Assembly: GCA_003499715.1 (NCBI GenBank)
Contig: DNSH01000060.1
Location: 434-13,533, forward strand
Length of the DNA: 13,100 bases
Source: Candidatus Mesolinea sp.
Lineage (GTDB): Bacteria > Chloroflexota > Anaerolineae > Anaerolineales > Anaerolineaceae
Direction: 5' to 3'
Below are positions 1 to 7,288 of this stretch, piece by piece. Every line of letters begins with the position of its first letter. Within the stretch, counting starts at the first letter, position 1. Under the pieces are notes generated by a model. It saw only the letters and a program-made list of their open reading frames with translations. It was not told the DNA's origin and made no database searches. A program made the translations under genes and the position numbers.

Positions 1-527
1 ATTGCAGATTTTTCATAAATCCCTTCTGGGAAGTTCAACCGTTCAGGGAATTCCAAATATAAAGAATAATTTGCATCTGAGGGTACTGCCTTCACATCCA
101 AATACCAATCGCCATCAGCTGGAAGATACCCTCGATAGGAACTCCCCTCCTCCTCAAACGATTGCAATACCCTTCCAACGGAATCAAAAATCGAGAGGAA
201 TACATCATTGGTGCTTTGCAAGTCCACGCTAATTAATTGGTCTTTTTCTCCCCAGAATATATAACGGCAGGTTGTATCACCAGCAACACCACCTTCCAGG
301 GTAAGGTTTGTGCCGCCTTCATCAAAGCTAATGCGTACCGGTTTGCACACCAGAGGCAAATCCAATGGGAGATCGCTACCTGTAGTGGGTAGACTCCCAA
401 CCGTCTCGCTTTCCTGGGGAGCTTGGGTTGGCTGCGCCTCAGGGCTGGGTACCGTTTGCCCCGCACAGCCCGCCAAAATCAAACCGCCGATGACACAAAT
501 ACCAATCAAGGTTTTCATTCTCAACAT
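1..527 (-). CDS. Lipoprotein with PPC-like beta-sandwich domain, partial (3' end outside window)
   Basis: This reading frame stays open from an ATG at 527 to the left edge, giving about 175 residues without a stop, so the C-terminus is missing. The N-terminus is a classic lipoprotein signal: Met-Leu-Arg-Met-Lys, a hydrophobic stretch, then lipobox L18-A19-G20-C21. The mature protein should be lipid-anchored at Cys21 outside the cytoplasmic membrane. A Pro/Gln/Glu/Thr-rich linker (about residues 24-55) follows. Then comes a beta-rich segment (about 65-160) containing DQLISVDL, VFLSIFD and ADGDWYLDV and ending in NYSLYLEF. That pattern resembles bacterial pre-peptidase C-terminal (PPC) domains. 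The start at 527 is preferred over ATG 518 because GAGGA lies five bases upstream of 527. Function is unknown; a cell-surface binding role is only an inference from the domain type. Confidence 0.75.
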   Translation of the reverse strand, partial: MLRMKTLIGICVIGGLILAGCAGQTVPSPEAQPTQAPQESETVGSLPTTGSDLPLDLPLVCKPVRISFDEGGTNLTLEGGVAGDTTCRYIFWGEKDQLISVDLQSTNDVFLSIFDSVGRVLQSFEEEGSSYRGYLPADGDWYLDVKAVPSDANYSLYLEFPERLNFPEGIYEKSA

Positions 528-593
528 TGTTTTCCTCAATTTACGTAATCTCTTCTTCTATGTTTTATCCACAGTAGATAAGCTCAACGAACC

Positions 594-599
594 ATTATA
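594..599 (-). promoter_or_regulatory. Candidate -10 box for the lipoprotein gene
   Basis: On the minus strand a perfect TATAAT occupies 599-594, about 67 bases before the lipoprotein ATG. No good -35 hexamer is seen at 16-18 bases. The surrounding divergent spacer (528-733) is very AT-rich, so a chance match is possible. Confidence 0.35.
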
Positions 600-600
600 A

Positions 601-625
601 TTGCATTATCTATACTTGCATTATC
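601..625. repeat. Pair of 10-base direct repeats in the divergent spacer
   Basis: TTGCATTATC occurs at 601-610 and again at 616-625, start-to-start distance 15 bases, followed by TTATAAA-type motifs at 633-649. The pair lies between two divergently transcribed genes and could be a binding site for a regulator. In sequence this AT-rich it could also be chance. Confidence 0.4.
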
Positions 626-733
626 GTGAACATTATAAACAGTTATAAATGCAGTGTAATCATTCTTAATATACTCACAATTATGTTATGATTCAAGTCG
701 TACAGTTTTCGTTGCATAAATATTGGAGCAGAT

Positions 734-1351
734 ATGACTAAGACTTTATTACTGATGCGGCATGGGAAATCCAGTTGGAAAGACAAGAAAATCCCCGACT
801 ATGAACGCCCGCTGAAAAAGCGCGGAAAAGCAGCTTCTGCTGAAATTGGCAAAATATTGCGCGAAAACGAACTAATTCCACAAGCAATCTTCTCCTCACC
901 CGCCTTGCGTGCCAGTGAGACTGCTGAAATCGTTGCCAAGGAAAGCGGATTCCCCGGTAAAATCACCTTTATCGATTCCTTCTATATGGCTGAGCCTGAT
1001 GTCTATATCAATTACCTTAAAGGTTTGGATGATAGCTTGGAACGCGTGATGATTATCTCCCATAACCCCGGCTTGGAAGCATTTATGCAGCTTTTGGATG
1101 GACGCTTGGAGGCATTGCCCACCGGATCTTTGGCTTACCTGTGCCTCGATATTAACCATTGGTCTGATCTTTCATTCGAAACCAATGCTGAGCTAATTGG
1201 TTTTTGGGATGCAGAAACTGAATTGGAACAAAAAAAAGAAAAGGAAACCCTAGAAAAGGAGGAAAAAGAAATGGCAAAAGACAAGAAAGATAAAGAAAAG
1301 AAGGATAAAAAGGAAAAGAAGGAAAAGAAAGAAAAGAAAAACAAAAAGTAA
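734..1351 (+). CDS. SixA-type histidine phosphatase with lysine-rich C-terminal tail
   Basis: This is a branch-1 histidine phosphatase of the SixA type. The signature RHG is at residues 9-11 (LLLMRHGKSSW), with H10 as the expected phospho-acceptor. R59 in SSPALRASETA and the second histidine H110 in ISHNPGLE complete the catalytic set. Relatives remove phosphate from phosphohistidine proteins or small phosphoesters; the substrate here cannot be read from sequence. The catalytic domain ends near residue 162. The rest (about 163-205) is a highly charged Lys/Glu/Asp tail that becomes almost pure KEKK repeats and is absent from ordinary SixA proteins of about 160 residues. The start at 734 has GGAG five bases upstream. 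The tail is coded by a purine tract of more than 100 bases. The gene stands alone, with no co-directional neighbour close by. Confidence 0.88.
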   Translation: MTKTLLLMRHGKSSWKDKKIPDYERPLKKRGKAASAEIGKILRENELIPQAIFSSPALRASETAEIVAKESGFPGKITFIDSFYMAEPDVYINYLKGLDDSLERVMIISHNPGLEAFMQLLDGRLEALPTGSLAYLCLDINHWSDLSFETNAELIGFWDAETELEQKKEKETLEKEEKEMAKDKKDKEKKDKKEKKEKKEKKNKK

Positions 1352-1375
1352 GGATGTTACGCTTCGTTACTTTTT
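1343..1375 (+). terminator. Weak AT-rich hairpin at the end of the phosphatase gene
   Basis: AAAAAGTAA (1343-1351, including the stop codon) is the exact reverse complement of TTACTTTTT (1367-1375), with a 15-base loop. The 3' arm ends in five T, so it could act as an intrinsic terminator. The stem is almost all A-T and therefore weak. Confidence 0.4.
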
Positions 1376-1416
1376 CAGGTTAGCTATTCAATAATATTGT
1401 GAATTAACAACCTGAA
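1374..1416. repeat. Long imperfect inverted repeat with 17-base arms
   Basis: The arms 1374-1390 and 1400-1416 pair at 13 of 17 positions around a 9-base loop. The outer eight bases (TTCAGGTT / AACCTGAA) and the inner five (ATTCA / TGAAT) match perfectly, separated by a symmetric four-base mismatch. The inverted repeat overlaps the last bases of the weaker terminator-like hairpin. It may be a transcript-end structure, a repeat element or a binding site. Nothing else recognisable is seen between 1417 and 1552. Confidence 0.5.
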
Positions 1417-1552
1417 GTTCTTTCCATATTTGACTGATGCCTACAGCCTAGCTCTGCGCGGTATAAAACGACTATGGGATTAGGCTTGAGGGGTCTATAT
1501 CAATGTGCACTAAGGATGCGCAATATGGTTTAAAATAAATCCCATCGTTGTG

Positions 1553-1960
1553 CTATTCAGATGGCGTGTATGTCGCTGACTTCCAAGCTTTCAATGCAGT
1601 GTCAAAATCCTCTGGTCGATCAACATAAAATGAGGTTTGCAAGCAGCTTTGAGGCGCCAGTGTAAAAGCGTGCAGTACCAAACGTGTATGCCCCGGTTCG
1701 ATCTCCTCCATTTGCAAGTAGCCAAAGCGCTGTAAAAATTCATCGTCATCGGCGTCTTCGATGGTTTTATGCCCCTCACTGAGCGCTTTGTCGCGCAGGT
1801 TCTCTAATAGCGACTGGCGTTCACTTTCGCCCTCATAATGGAACGCTGTTGTGATCATGGTCAACCCTGGCGTCCAGAAGACGCCATGCGCGTCTTCCTT
1901 ACGGCGTTGAAACCCGTCAGGTAAGCTAATTTTCCACTGCTTAGTTAATTGATATTCCAT
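1553..1960 (-). CDS. Hypothetical small cytoplasmic protein
   Basis: A 135-residue soluble protein with no signal peptide or membrane segment. It opens with an amphipathic, beta-looking stretch (YQLTKQWKISLPDGFQ), has a charged helical middle (about 48-75, rich in Glu, Arg and Lys) and ends in YVDRPEDFDTALKAWKSATY. The overall pattern is vaguely like DcrB/DUF1795-type proteins, but this is a weak resemblance and no function is assigned. The start has no Shine-Dalgarno sequence. Instead TATAAT lies exactly seven bases before the ATG, which suggests a leaderless transcript starting at or next to the start codon. The gene follows the permease gene on the same strand with only 35 bases between, so read-through co-transcription is also possible. 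Confidence 0.7.
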   Translation of the reverse strand: MEYQLTKQWKISLPDGFQRRKEDAHGVFWTPGLTMITTAFHYEGESERQSLLENLRDKALSEGHKTIEDADDDEFLQRFGYLQMEEIEPGHTRLVLHAFTLAPQSCLQTSFYVDRPEDFDTALKAWKSATYTPSE

Positions 1961-1967
1961 AAATTTT

Positions 1968-1973
1968 ATTATA
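1968..1973 (-). promoter_or_regulatory. -10 box of a probable leaderless promoter
   Basis: Minus-strand TATAAT, followed by seven bases and then the ATG at 1960. A start site about seven bases after the -10 would place +1 on the start codon. No convincing -35 is present, and no ribosome binding site exists before the ATG. Confidence 0.5.
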
Positions 1974-1995
1974 CTGGATGCACTAGCTTGATGGC

Positions 1996-4221
1996 TTATT
2001 CCTCTATGCGCTTGATTTGCCTATGCAGCCAAATTGTCCTTTCAGGCTCATATTGGCGCACAATTAGCATTGAGCATTCTGCTTCCTCAAGTAAAGCATC
2101 GTTAAGCTCACCAAATAATTGCTGTGGCTGGAGTACTTCTTCAGCCGCCCCGATAATCATCAGGTCATAAGGCAGCCGCTTAGTTTCCTGTAAAATTCCA
2201 TCTAAAACTGACTCCACCTGTTCCACGCGCAGCTCTAAATTCTTAGGCAGCTCGCCCAATTCCGATTCGACGATATCCTGAAGCTGTGCTTGCTGATCTT
2301 CCAATGTCTCCTCGTCTACCGGTCCTCTCACCAGCCGCAATGCCACGATCTTAGAGTCTTCTGCTACTGCCAAAGTCTTTGCCATCCTTAGCGCTAACCT
2401 TGCATTAGGTCCGTTCCCCACCGGCACCAATATATGCTTAAGCTCATATTGTAAGCCGCGGTCCCGCAGAACTGCAACGTCTCTTTCAGCATTAAGCATG
2501 ATTTCTTTGAGGATATTATGCGGGGTCTTAATTTTTTGTTGGTCTTTAGGGAAACCTAACATCACTAACGTAATATCTTTATGTCGTGTCAGCTCGTTAA
2601 TGACCGCCTCTTCCACACGGCGGGCTGATTTTTGCTTCACATACAGCGCCACATTATGTTCTTGGGCTATGGGGGCAGTTGCTGCTAGTAGTTCTTTTTT
2701 CAAAGCTTTGTGCTGTTCCAAATAGCTTTGCACCTGATCCGGAAACAAGTTAAGCGGGGTTTTCAACGCGGTAAATACACAGATGGAAGTATCTTCTTGT
2801 TGGTCAACCAAACGGACGGCTAACTGCACCAAGCTGACCGCAGTATCCCGATGGATCGAGGCAACCAACAAGCGTCCACCGCCTTCTTGATGCTCGAGCC
2901 TCTCAGCGATTTCAGTACGCGCTTTGGCTGTTTGAGTAAAATAGTAAACCCCTGTCAAGAGAGCTAGGACAGTTACTAAAAAGATTAAAGCTTTGGGGTC
3001 AGCAAAGGCTGCAATCAATACGGCTAAACCAGCAGCTAAATAGGCAGTGAGCGGGAAAAAGGGCGCTTTAAACGGTCTTTCGATATTAGGATACTTTTTG
3101 TGCAGGCGCACCATTGCCAAGCTAGCCCAAAAAAGCACAAACAGATACCCGGTGCTGGAAATAAAACTCAATAAATCCACCACACCGATTGCAGCAACTA
3201 ATGCACTAATAATCACTACGACAAAAATAGCTGTATAGGGCGTGCGCCAACGGCTGAGCCGGGAGAGAAAACGCGGCCAAGCCTTCTCCCTACTAAGCGT
3301 ATAAGCCTCACGCGTAGCAGAAAGCATTGCGGAATTGATTGAAGTCAAAGTGGCAACAATCCCAGCTAAAGCCATCACCTGCACGCCGCCATTCGGCCAA
3401 AACTTAGCCGCAGCATCCGTTAGCGCCGTCGTTGAGCCTGCTAATTGCTCAAATGGGATTGTGCCAATCGTTACCAGGGCAACCAAGGTGTAAACCACCG
3501 TGGCAATGAGCAAGCTCAGCAAAATACCGCGCGGAATATTTCGGTTAGGGTTAGAAACCTCTTCAGCATCATCAGCGATGACTTCAAAGCCCACATAGGC
3601 ATTGTAGGTCAGAGCAATCGTCGTCAGCATTCTGCCAATATCTTGCCAGATAGTTTGGCTTTCAAAAACCACATTCCCAGAAAGAAAAATCTCGCGATTA
3701 AACCCGTTGACATCCGTTAGTCCCCGAATAATGAAAATGGCAAATACAACCAGTAAAAATCCGCCCAAAATGATCTGAAAATTGCCGGCATTCTTAACGC
3801 CTCTCAAATGCATTATGCCTACAATCGCAATTGTGATTACCGCCACTGGCACAATCGGCAAATTCGGGACAAAAACACTTAGAGAAATTGCAAAACCTAC
3901 TGCTGAAAGCGCAGCATAGAACGTGCTGGAAAGGCAGTCTAAGGAACCAGCCAAAAACATCAACAGCCCATTGCCAAAGCCCTCTTCCACATAGGTCATG
4001 GCTCCGCCAGTAACGGGGTAGGTTGTGGCTAATTCACAATAATTCAGGGCAATGCTCAGGGTCATTAAGCCGCCGATGATGAGCGCTAATACTGCTTTCG
4101 GACCAGCGATACCGGCAGCGTGACCAGTGAGCACAAAGATCTCGGCGGCAATCGTTCCAGCCGTGCCTAACATCACCACCTGAAGCAGGTTCAGCTGTCT
4201 CTTGAGTTTTCTTTTTGCCAT
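1996..4221 (-). CDS. APC-superfamily amino-acid permease with tandem C-terminal UspA-like domains
   Basis: The 741-residue product has two parts. Residues 1-435 are an APC-type transporter with about twelve hydrophobic segments. The family signature region is FEVIADDAEEVSNPNRNIPRG (211-231), and a conserved glycine-rich first helix lies near 18-40. Residues about 449-587 and 594-723 are two successive universal-stress-protein-like alpha/beta domains, each opening with a beta strand (LLVASIHRD, HILVPVG) and ending in VAVLR or MLIVR. Neither carries the G-x2-G-x9-G-S/T nucleotide loop of ATP-binding UspA, so they may sense something else or only serve as a cytoplasmic regulatory module. Such permease-Usp fusions are known in bacteria and archaea. 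The substrate is unknown; neutral or cationic amino acids are typical of the family. The start has GAGAGG five bases upstream. The small gene at 1553-1960 lies directly downstream. Confidence 0.9.
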   Translation of the reverse strand: MAKRKLKRQLNLLQVVMLGTAGTIAAEIFVLTGHAAGIAGPKAVLALIIGGLMTLSIALNYCELATTYPVTGGAMTYVEEGFGNGLLMFLAGSLDCLSSTFYAALSAVGFAISLSVFVPNLPIVPVAVITIAIVGIMHLRGVKNAGNFQIILGGFLLVVFAIFIIRGLTDVNGFNREIFLSGNVVFESQTIWQDIGRMLTTIALTYNAYVGFEVIADDAEEVSNPNRNIPRGILLSLLIATVVYTLVALVTIGTIPFEQLAGSTTALTDAAAKFWPNGGVQVMALAGIVATLTSINSAMLSATREAYTLSREKAWPRFLSRLSRWRTPYTAIFVVVIISALVAAIGVVDLLSFISSTGYLFVLFWASLAMVRLHKKYPNIERPFKAPFFPLTAYLAAGLAVLIAAFADPKALIFLVTVLALLTGVYYFTQTAKARTEIAERLEHQEGGGRLLVASIHRDTAVSLVQLAVRLVDQQEDTSICVFTALKTPLNLFPDQVQSYLEQHKALKKELLAATAPIAQEHNVALYVKQKSARRVEEAVINELTRHKDITLVMLGFPKDQQKIKTPHNILKEIMLNAERDVAVLRDRGLQYELKHILVPVGNGPNARLALRMAKTLAVAEDSKIVALRLVRGPVDEETLEDQQAQLQDIVESELGELPKNLELRVEQVESVLDGILQETKRLPYDLMIIGAAEEVLQPQQLFGELNDALLEEAECSMLIVRQYEPERTIWLHRQIKRIEE

Positions 4222-4237
4222 GAAAGCCTCTCAGCCC

Positions 4238-4266
4238 ATTAAATTTTTTAGGTCGGCTTGTGTAAA
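4238..4266 (-). promoter_or_regulatory. Sigma70-type promoter of the permease gene
   Basis: Minus-strand TTTACA (4266-4261) and TTTAAT (4243-4238) are separated by exactly 17 bases; each matches the consensus at five of six positions. The expected start would be near 4231, leaving a very short leader with the Shine-Dalgarno GAGAGG (4232-4227) at its 5' end. The rest of the 4222-4462 spacer shows no further gene. Confidence 0.55.
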
Positions 4267-4462
4267 AACCAGAGAGATTATAATGCTCTTAAGCAATTCA
4301 AGTGGACTGAAATACATCTTGCCTGGGGCATTGCAGACTGATATGATTAATCCACCAGGAACGGGCGAAAAGGTGTAAACAAAACAAACCGCAGCTTGTT
4401 CGCCACCGGCTAAGCACTTTTTCACTATTTCATTATCGTTTTCATAAATTATGGGAGACATT

Positions 4463-6118
4463 ATGGCATCAATTAATCAAACTCCAGCCTGGCAGCACCT
4501 CGCGGCTCACTACGATCAAGTGAAAGACTTGCATATGCGAGAGCTTTTCGCCAAAGACCCGCAGCGCTTTGAACATTTCTCGTTGCACTTGGGGGATATT
4601 CTTTATGACTACTCAAAAAACCGCGTTACCGAAACGACCATGGCGCTGCTATTTGATTTAGCAAAAGCATCCGGCTTAGCCGAGATGATCGAAGCGATGT
4701 TCACCGGTCAGAAAATTAACCTAACCGAAAACCGTGCCGTTCTGCATACCGCTTTGCGCAATCAATCCGACACCCCCATCTATGTGGATGGCGAGGACGT
4801 GATGCCAGAAGTTCGCCGCGTTCTAGCCAAGATGTGCACGTTTAGCCAGTCCGTGCGCTCCGGCAATTGGCGTGGCTATACCGGCAAGCACATCACCGAT
4901 GTGGTCAATATTGGCATCGGCGGCTCGGACTTGGGACCTAAGATGGTCTGCCGAGCCTTGCAGCCCTATGCGCAACCCGGTTTGCGCATGCACTTTGTCT
5001 CCAACGTGGATAGCACTGATATCGTCGAGAACCTCAAGCAGCTTGAGCCCGAGACAACGCTCTTCTTGATAGCCTCCAAAACCTTCACCACCCAGGAAAC
5101 GATGCGCAACGCGCGCTCTGCTCGCGCTTGGTTCCTGCAGCGCGCCGGTTCTGAAGAGCATATTGCGCGCCATTTCGTGGCTATCTCCACCAACACCGCT
5201 GAGGTCACGCGCTTCGGCATCGACCCCGAAAATATGTTTGAGTTTTGGGATTGGGTTGGCGGGCGCTTCTCGGTTTGGTCTGCAATTGGTCTTTCTGTGG
5301 CAATTTCGATTGGAATGGATAATTTCGAAGCCTTCCTGCGCGGCGCTTACCAGGCAGATCAACACTTCCGCTATATCCCCTTTGAGCGCAACATCCCCGT
5401 AGTGATGGCTCTGCTGAGTATTTGGTACAACAACTTCTTCGGCGCTCACACGCAAGCCATCCTGCCTTATGACCAATACATGGAATACTTGCCGGCCTAT
5501 CTGCAGCAAGCTGAGATGGAAAGCAACGGCAAAAGCGTTACCCGCCAAGGGCAACCCGTGACTTACGCGACAGGTCCAATTATTTGGGGTCAGCAAGGCA
5601 CCAATGGTCAGCATGCCTTTTACCAGCTCATTCACCAAGGCACCCAACTTGTGCCATGCGACTTTTTAGCCGCCATGGAGAGCCAAAACCCGCTGGAGGA
5701 TCACCACACCCTGCTGCTGGCAAATTACTTAGCCCAAACCGAGGCATTGATGAAAGGCCGCACAGTTGAAGAAGCCCGCACTGAGCTGATGGCTCAGGGA
5801 ATTTCCGGCGAGCGCTTGGAGCTCCTGGCACAGGCTAAGACCTTCCCCGGCAACCGCCCCACCAGCTCCTTCCTCTATCCCAAGCTTACGCCGGAAGTGC
5901 TTGGCAGCTTGATTGCACTTTATGAACACAAAATTTTCACCCAAGGCGTCATTTGGAACATCAACTCCTTTGATCAGATGGGTGTTGAGCTGGGCAAGCA
6001 GTTAGCTAACCAGATCATCCCCGAGCTGACCAGCTCAGATCCAACTACCCTCCACGATTCCTCTACCAACGGGTTGATAAACGTGATCAAGAATTATCGC
6101 GCACATCCCAAAGCTTGA
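4463..6118 (+). CDS. pgi: Glucose-6-phosphate isomerase
   Basis: Interconverts glucose 6-phosphate and fructose 6-phosphate in the cytoplasm, linking glycolysis with gluconeogenesis and the pentose phosphate pathway. The product is 551 residues, the usual length of the long bacterial/eukaryotic type. Visible motifs are [13 protein letters not shown] (149-161), the first family signature [15 protein letters not shown] (262-276), ESNGK with the catalytic Glu353, [15 protein letters not shown] with His384, and the second signature [14 protein letters not shown] with Lys512. All expected catalytic residues are present. ATG 4463 is preferred over ATG 4451 because GGGAG (4453-4457) sits five bases before it and would fall inside the gene otherwise. 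It is convergent with tal, 54 bases apart. No clear promoter was found in the 241-base upstream spacer. Confidence 0.97.
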   Translation: MASINQTPAWQHLAAHYDQVKDLHMRELFAKDPQRFEHFSLHLGDILYDYSKNRVTETTMALLFDLAKASGLAEMIEAMFTGQKINLTENRAVLHTALRNQSDTPIYVDGEDVMPEVRRVLAKMCTFSQSVRSGNWRGYTGKHITDVVNIGIGGSDLGPKMVCRALQPYAQPGLRMHFVSNVDSTDIVENLKQLEPETTLFLIASKTFTTQETMRNARSARAWFLQRAGSEEHIARHFVAISTNTAEVTRFGIDPENMFEFWDWVGGRFSVWSAIGLSVAISIGMDNFEAFLRGAYQADQHFRYIPFERNIPVVMALLSIWYNNFFGAHTQAILPYDQYMEYLPAYLQQAEMESNGKSVTRQGQPVTYATGPIIWGQQGTNGQHAFYQLIHQGTQLVPCDFLAAMESQNPLEDHHTLLLANYLAQTEALMKGRTVEEARTELMAQGISGERLELLAQAKTFPGNRPTSSFLYPKLTPEVLGSLIALYEHKIFTQGVIWNINSFDQMGVELGKQLANQIIPELTSSDPTTLHDSSTNGLINVIKNYRAHPKA

Positions 6119-6172
6119 ACGGAGCTTCTTGTAATATAAGAAATGGAAGTGCCGAGATCTCCCCTTTTCAGA

Positions 6173-7288
6173 TTAAAAAACCTTGCGGCGCTCTTCAATG
6201 GCGTTTAGCAACGTGGTAAAGGCATCCGCAAAAGCGTTCACGCCTTCAACTTCTAGCTCGTCCGTAACTTTTCTATATGATATACCAATCACCTCTAATT
6301 GCTCGAAGACTTTACGCGCACCTTCCAAGTCTTCTTCTAAGCTGGGGCGCACCTCGCCATGATCAAGAAATGCAGCTAAGGTCTGTGGAGGAACGGTGTT
6401 GACTGTATCCTTTCCAATCAGCTCCTCCACATAGCGCACATCGCGATAAGCTGGGTTTTTTGTGCTAGTCGAAGCCCACAATGGACGCTGTACCTGCGCT
6501 CCCTGCGCTTGTAAAGCCAAAAATCGCGTAGAGGCAGCTACCTCTTTGAAGGCCGCATAGGCTAAACGCGCATTGGCAATCGCAGCTTTACCTAATAATT
6601 GTTCTGCTATGGCAGCATTGGCTCCATCTTCATCAATAATTTTCTGCAGCTGTAAATCCACCTTGCTATCCATACGTGATACAAAGAAGGATGCCACCGA
6701 TGCTATATCTTTCAACTGCAAACCCGCGTTCAAGCGCTGTTCCAAGCCCTTCTGGTAAGCCTCCATAACCTCGCGGTAACGTTCAATCGAAAAAATGAGT
6801 GTGGCATTCACATTGATCCCTGCGGCTATTGCTGCAGTAATCGCCGGCAAGCTAGCAGAGGTAGCCGGTATCTTGATCATGAGGTTTGGACGGTTCACCC
6901 TTCGCCAGATTTCTTTAGCTTGCACCAGTGTAGCTTCGCTATCGTAAGCCAAATTAGGGCTCACCTCCAGGCTGACGTAGCCATCACCGCCTTGAGTCTG
7001 TTGGTAAAGTGGGGCAAAGAGGTCAGCTGCTGCTTGAATATCTTCGATGGCTAATTTGAAAAAAACGTCTTCTGGCTTGAGAGCCGTTTTTCCCAATGCT
7101 TGCAAGCTATCATCATAATCCGCCGATTTGGTGATCGCCTGCATAAAGATGGTTGGGTTGGAGGTAACACCGCGGATTTCACCACGTGCAATCATGCCTG
7201 CCATCTCGCCATTATGCAGCATACCTCGCCGGATGCTATCAAACCACAAGGACTGACCTAATTCAAGTAACTGCAATGCCTTATTCAT
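6173..7288 (-). CDS. tal: Transaldolase
   Basis: Transfers a dihydroxyacetone unit between sedoheptulose 7-phosphate and glyceraldehyde 3-phosphate, giving erythrose 4-phosphate and fructose 6-phosphate. The 371-residue product belongs to the long bacterial transaldolase type rather than the roughly 220-residue MipB/TalC type. It carries [13 protein letters not shown] (40-52), [11 protein letters not shown] (106-116), and the Schiff-base lysine K139 within [20 protein letters not shown] and [22 protein letters not shown] are also typical. ATG 7288 overlaps the transketolase stop by eight bases (ATGAATAA), with GGAAGG seven bases upstream, pointing to translational coupling within one transcript. 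It is the last gene of the HIT-tkt-tal unit. Confidence 0.96.
   Translation of the reverse strand: MNKALQLLELGQSLWFDSIRRGMLHNGEMAGMIARGEIRGVTSNPTIFMQAITKSADYDDSLQALGKTALKPEDVFFKLAIEDIQAAADLFAPLYQQTQGGDGYVSLEVSPNLAYDSEATLVQAKEIWRRVNRPNLMIKIPATSASLPAITAAIAAGINVNATLIFSIERYREVMEAYQKGLEQRLNAGLQLKDIASVASFFVSRMDSKVDLQLQKIIDEDGANAAIAEQLLGKAAIANARLAYAAFKEVAASTRFLALQAQGAQVQRPLWASTSTKNPAYRDVRYVEELIGKDTVNTVPPQTLAAFLDHGEVRPSLEEDLEGARKVFEQLEVIGISYRKVTDELEVEGVNAFADAFTTLLNAIEERRKVF

Noticed and set aside
2..232. Plus-strand 76-codon frame at the left edge
   Set aside because: The opposite strand carries a lipoprotein frame with signal peptide, lipobox and Shine-Dalgarno covering the same bases.
528..733. 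Possible replication origin
   Set aside because: There is only one perfect DnaA box, no cluster of boxes, and no dnaA, dnaN or other origin-linked gene nearby.
1430..1467. Promoter TTGACT ... TATAAA in the 1352-1552 spacer
   Set aside because: The hexamers are 26 bases apart, too far for a sigma70 promoter, and no plus-strand gene follows.
1474..1545. Inverted pair ATGGGATT / AATCCCAT suggesting a small RNA
   Set aside because: Eight-base arms 56 bases apart with no promoter or terminator around them are too weak to call a feature.
4231..4461. Minus-strand 76-codon frame in the permease-pgi spacer
   Set aside because: It starts just inside the pgi leader with no ribosome binding site, its sequence has no recognisable domain, and the permease promoter at 4238-4266 overlaps its end.
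4823..5647. Long antisense open frame (274 codons) inside pgi
   Set aside because: It lies fully opposite a well-conserved pgi with all catalytic motifs. Its translation shows no family motif and it has no promoter or ribosome site. It is a shadow frame.
6119..6172. Bidirectional terminator between pgi and tal
   Set aside because: Only a five-base AT-rich hairpin (TTCTT / AAGAA) and the eight-base palindrome GAGATCTC are present, without a matching U-run, so it is not convincing.
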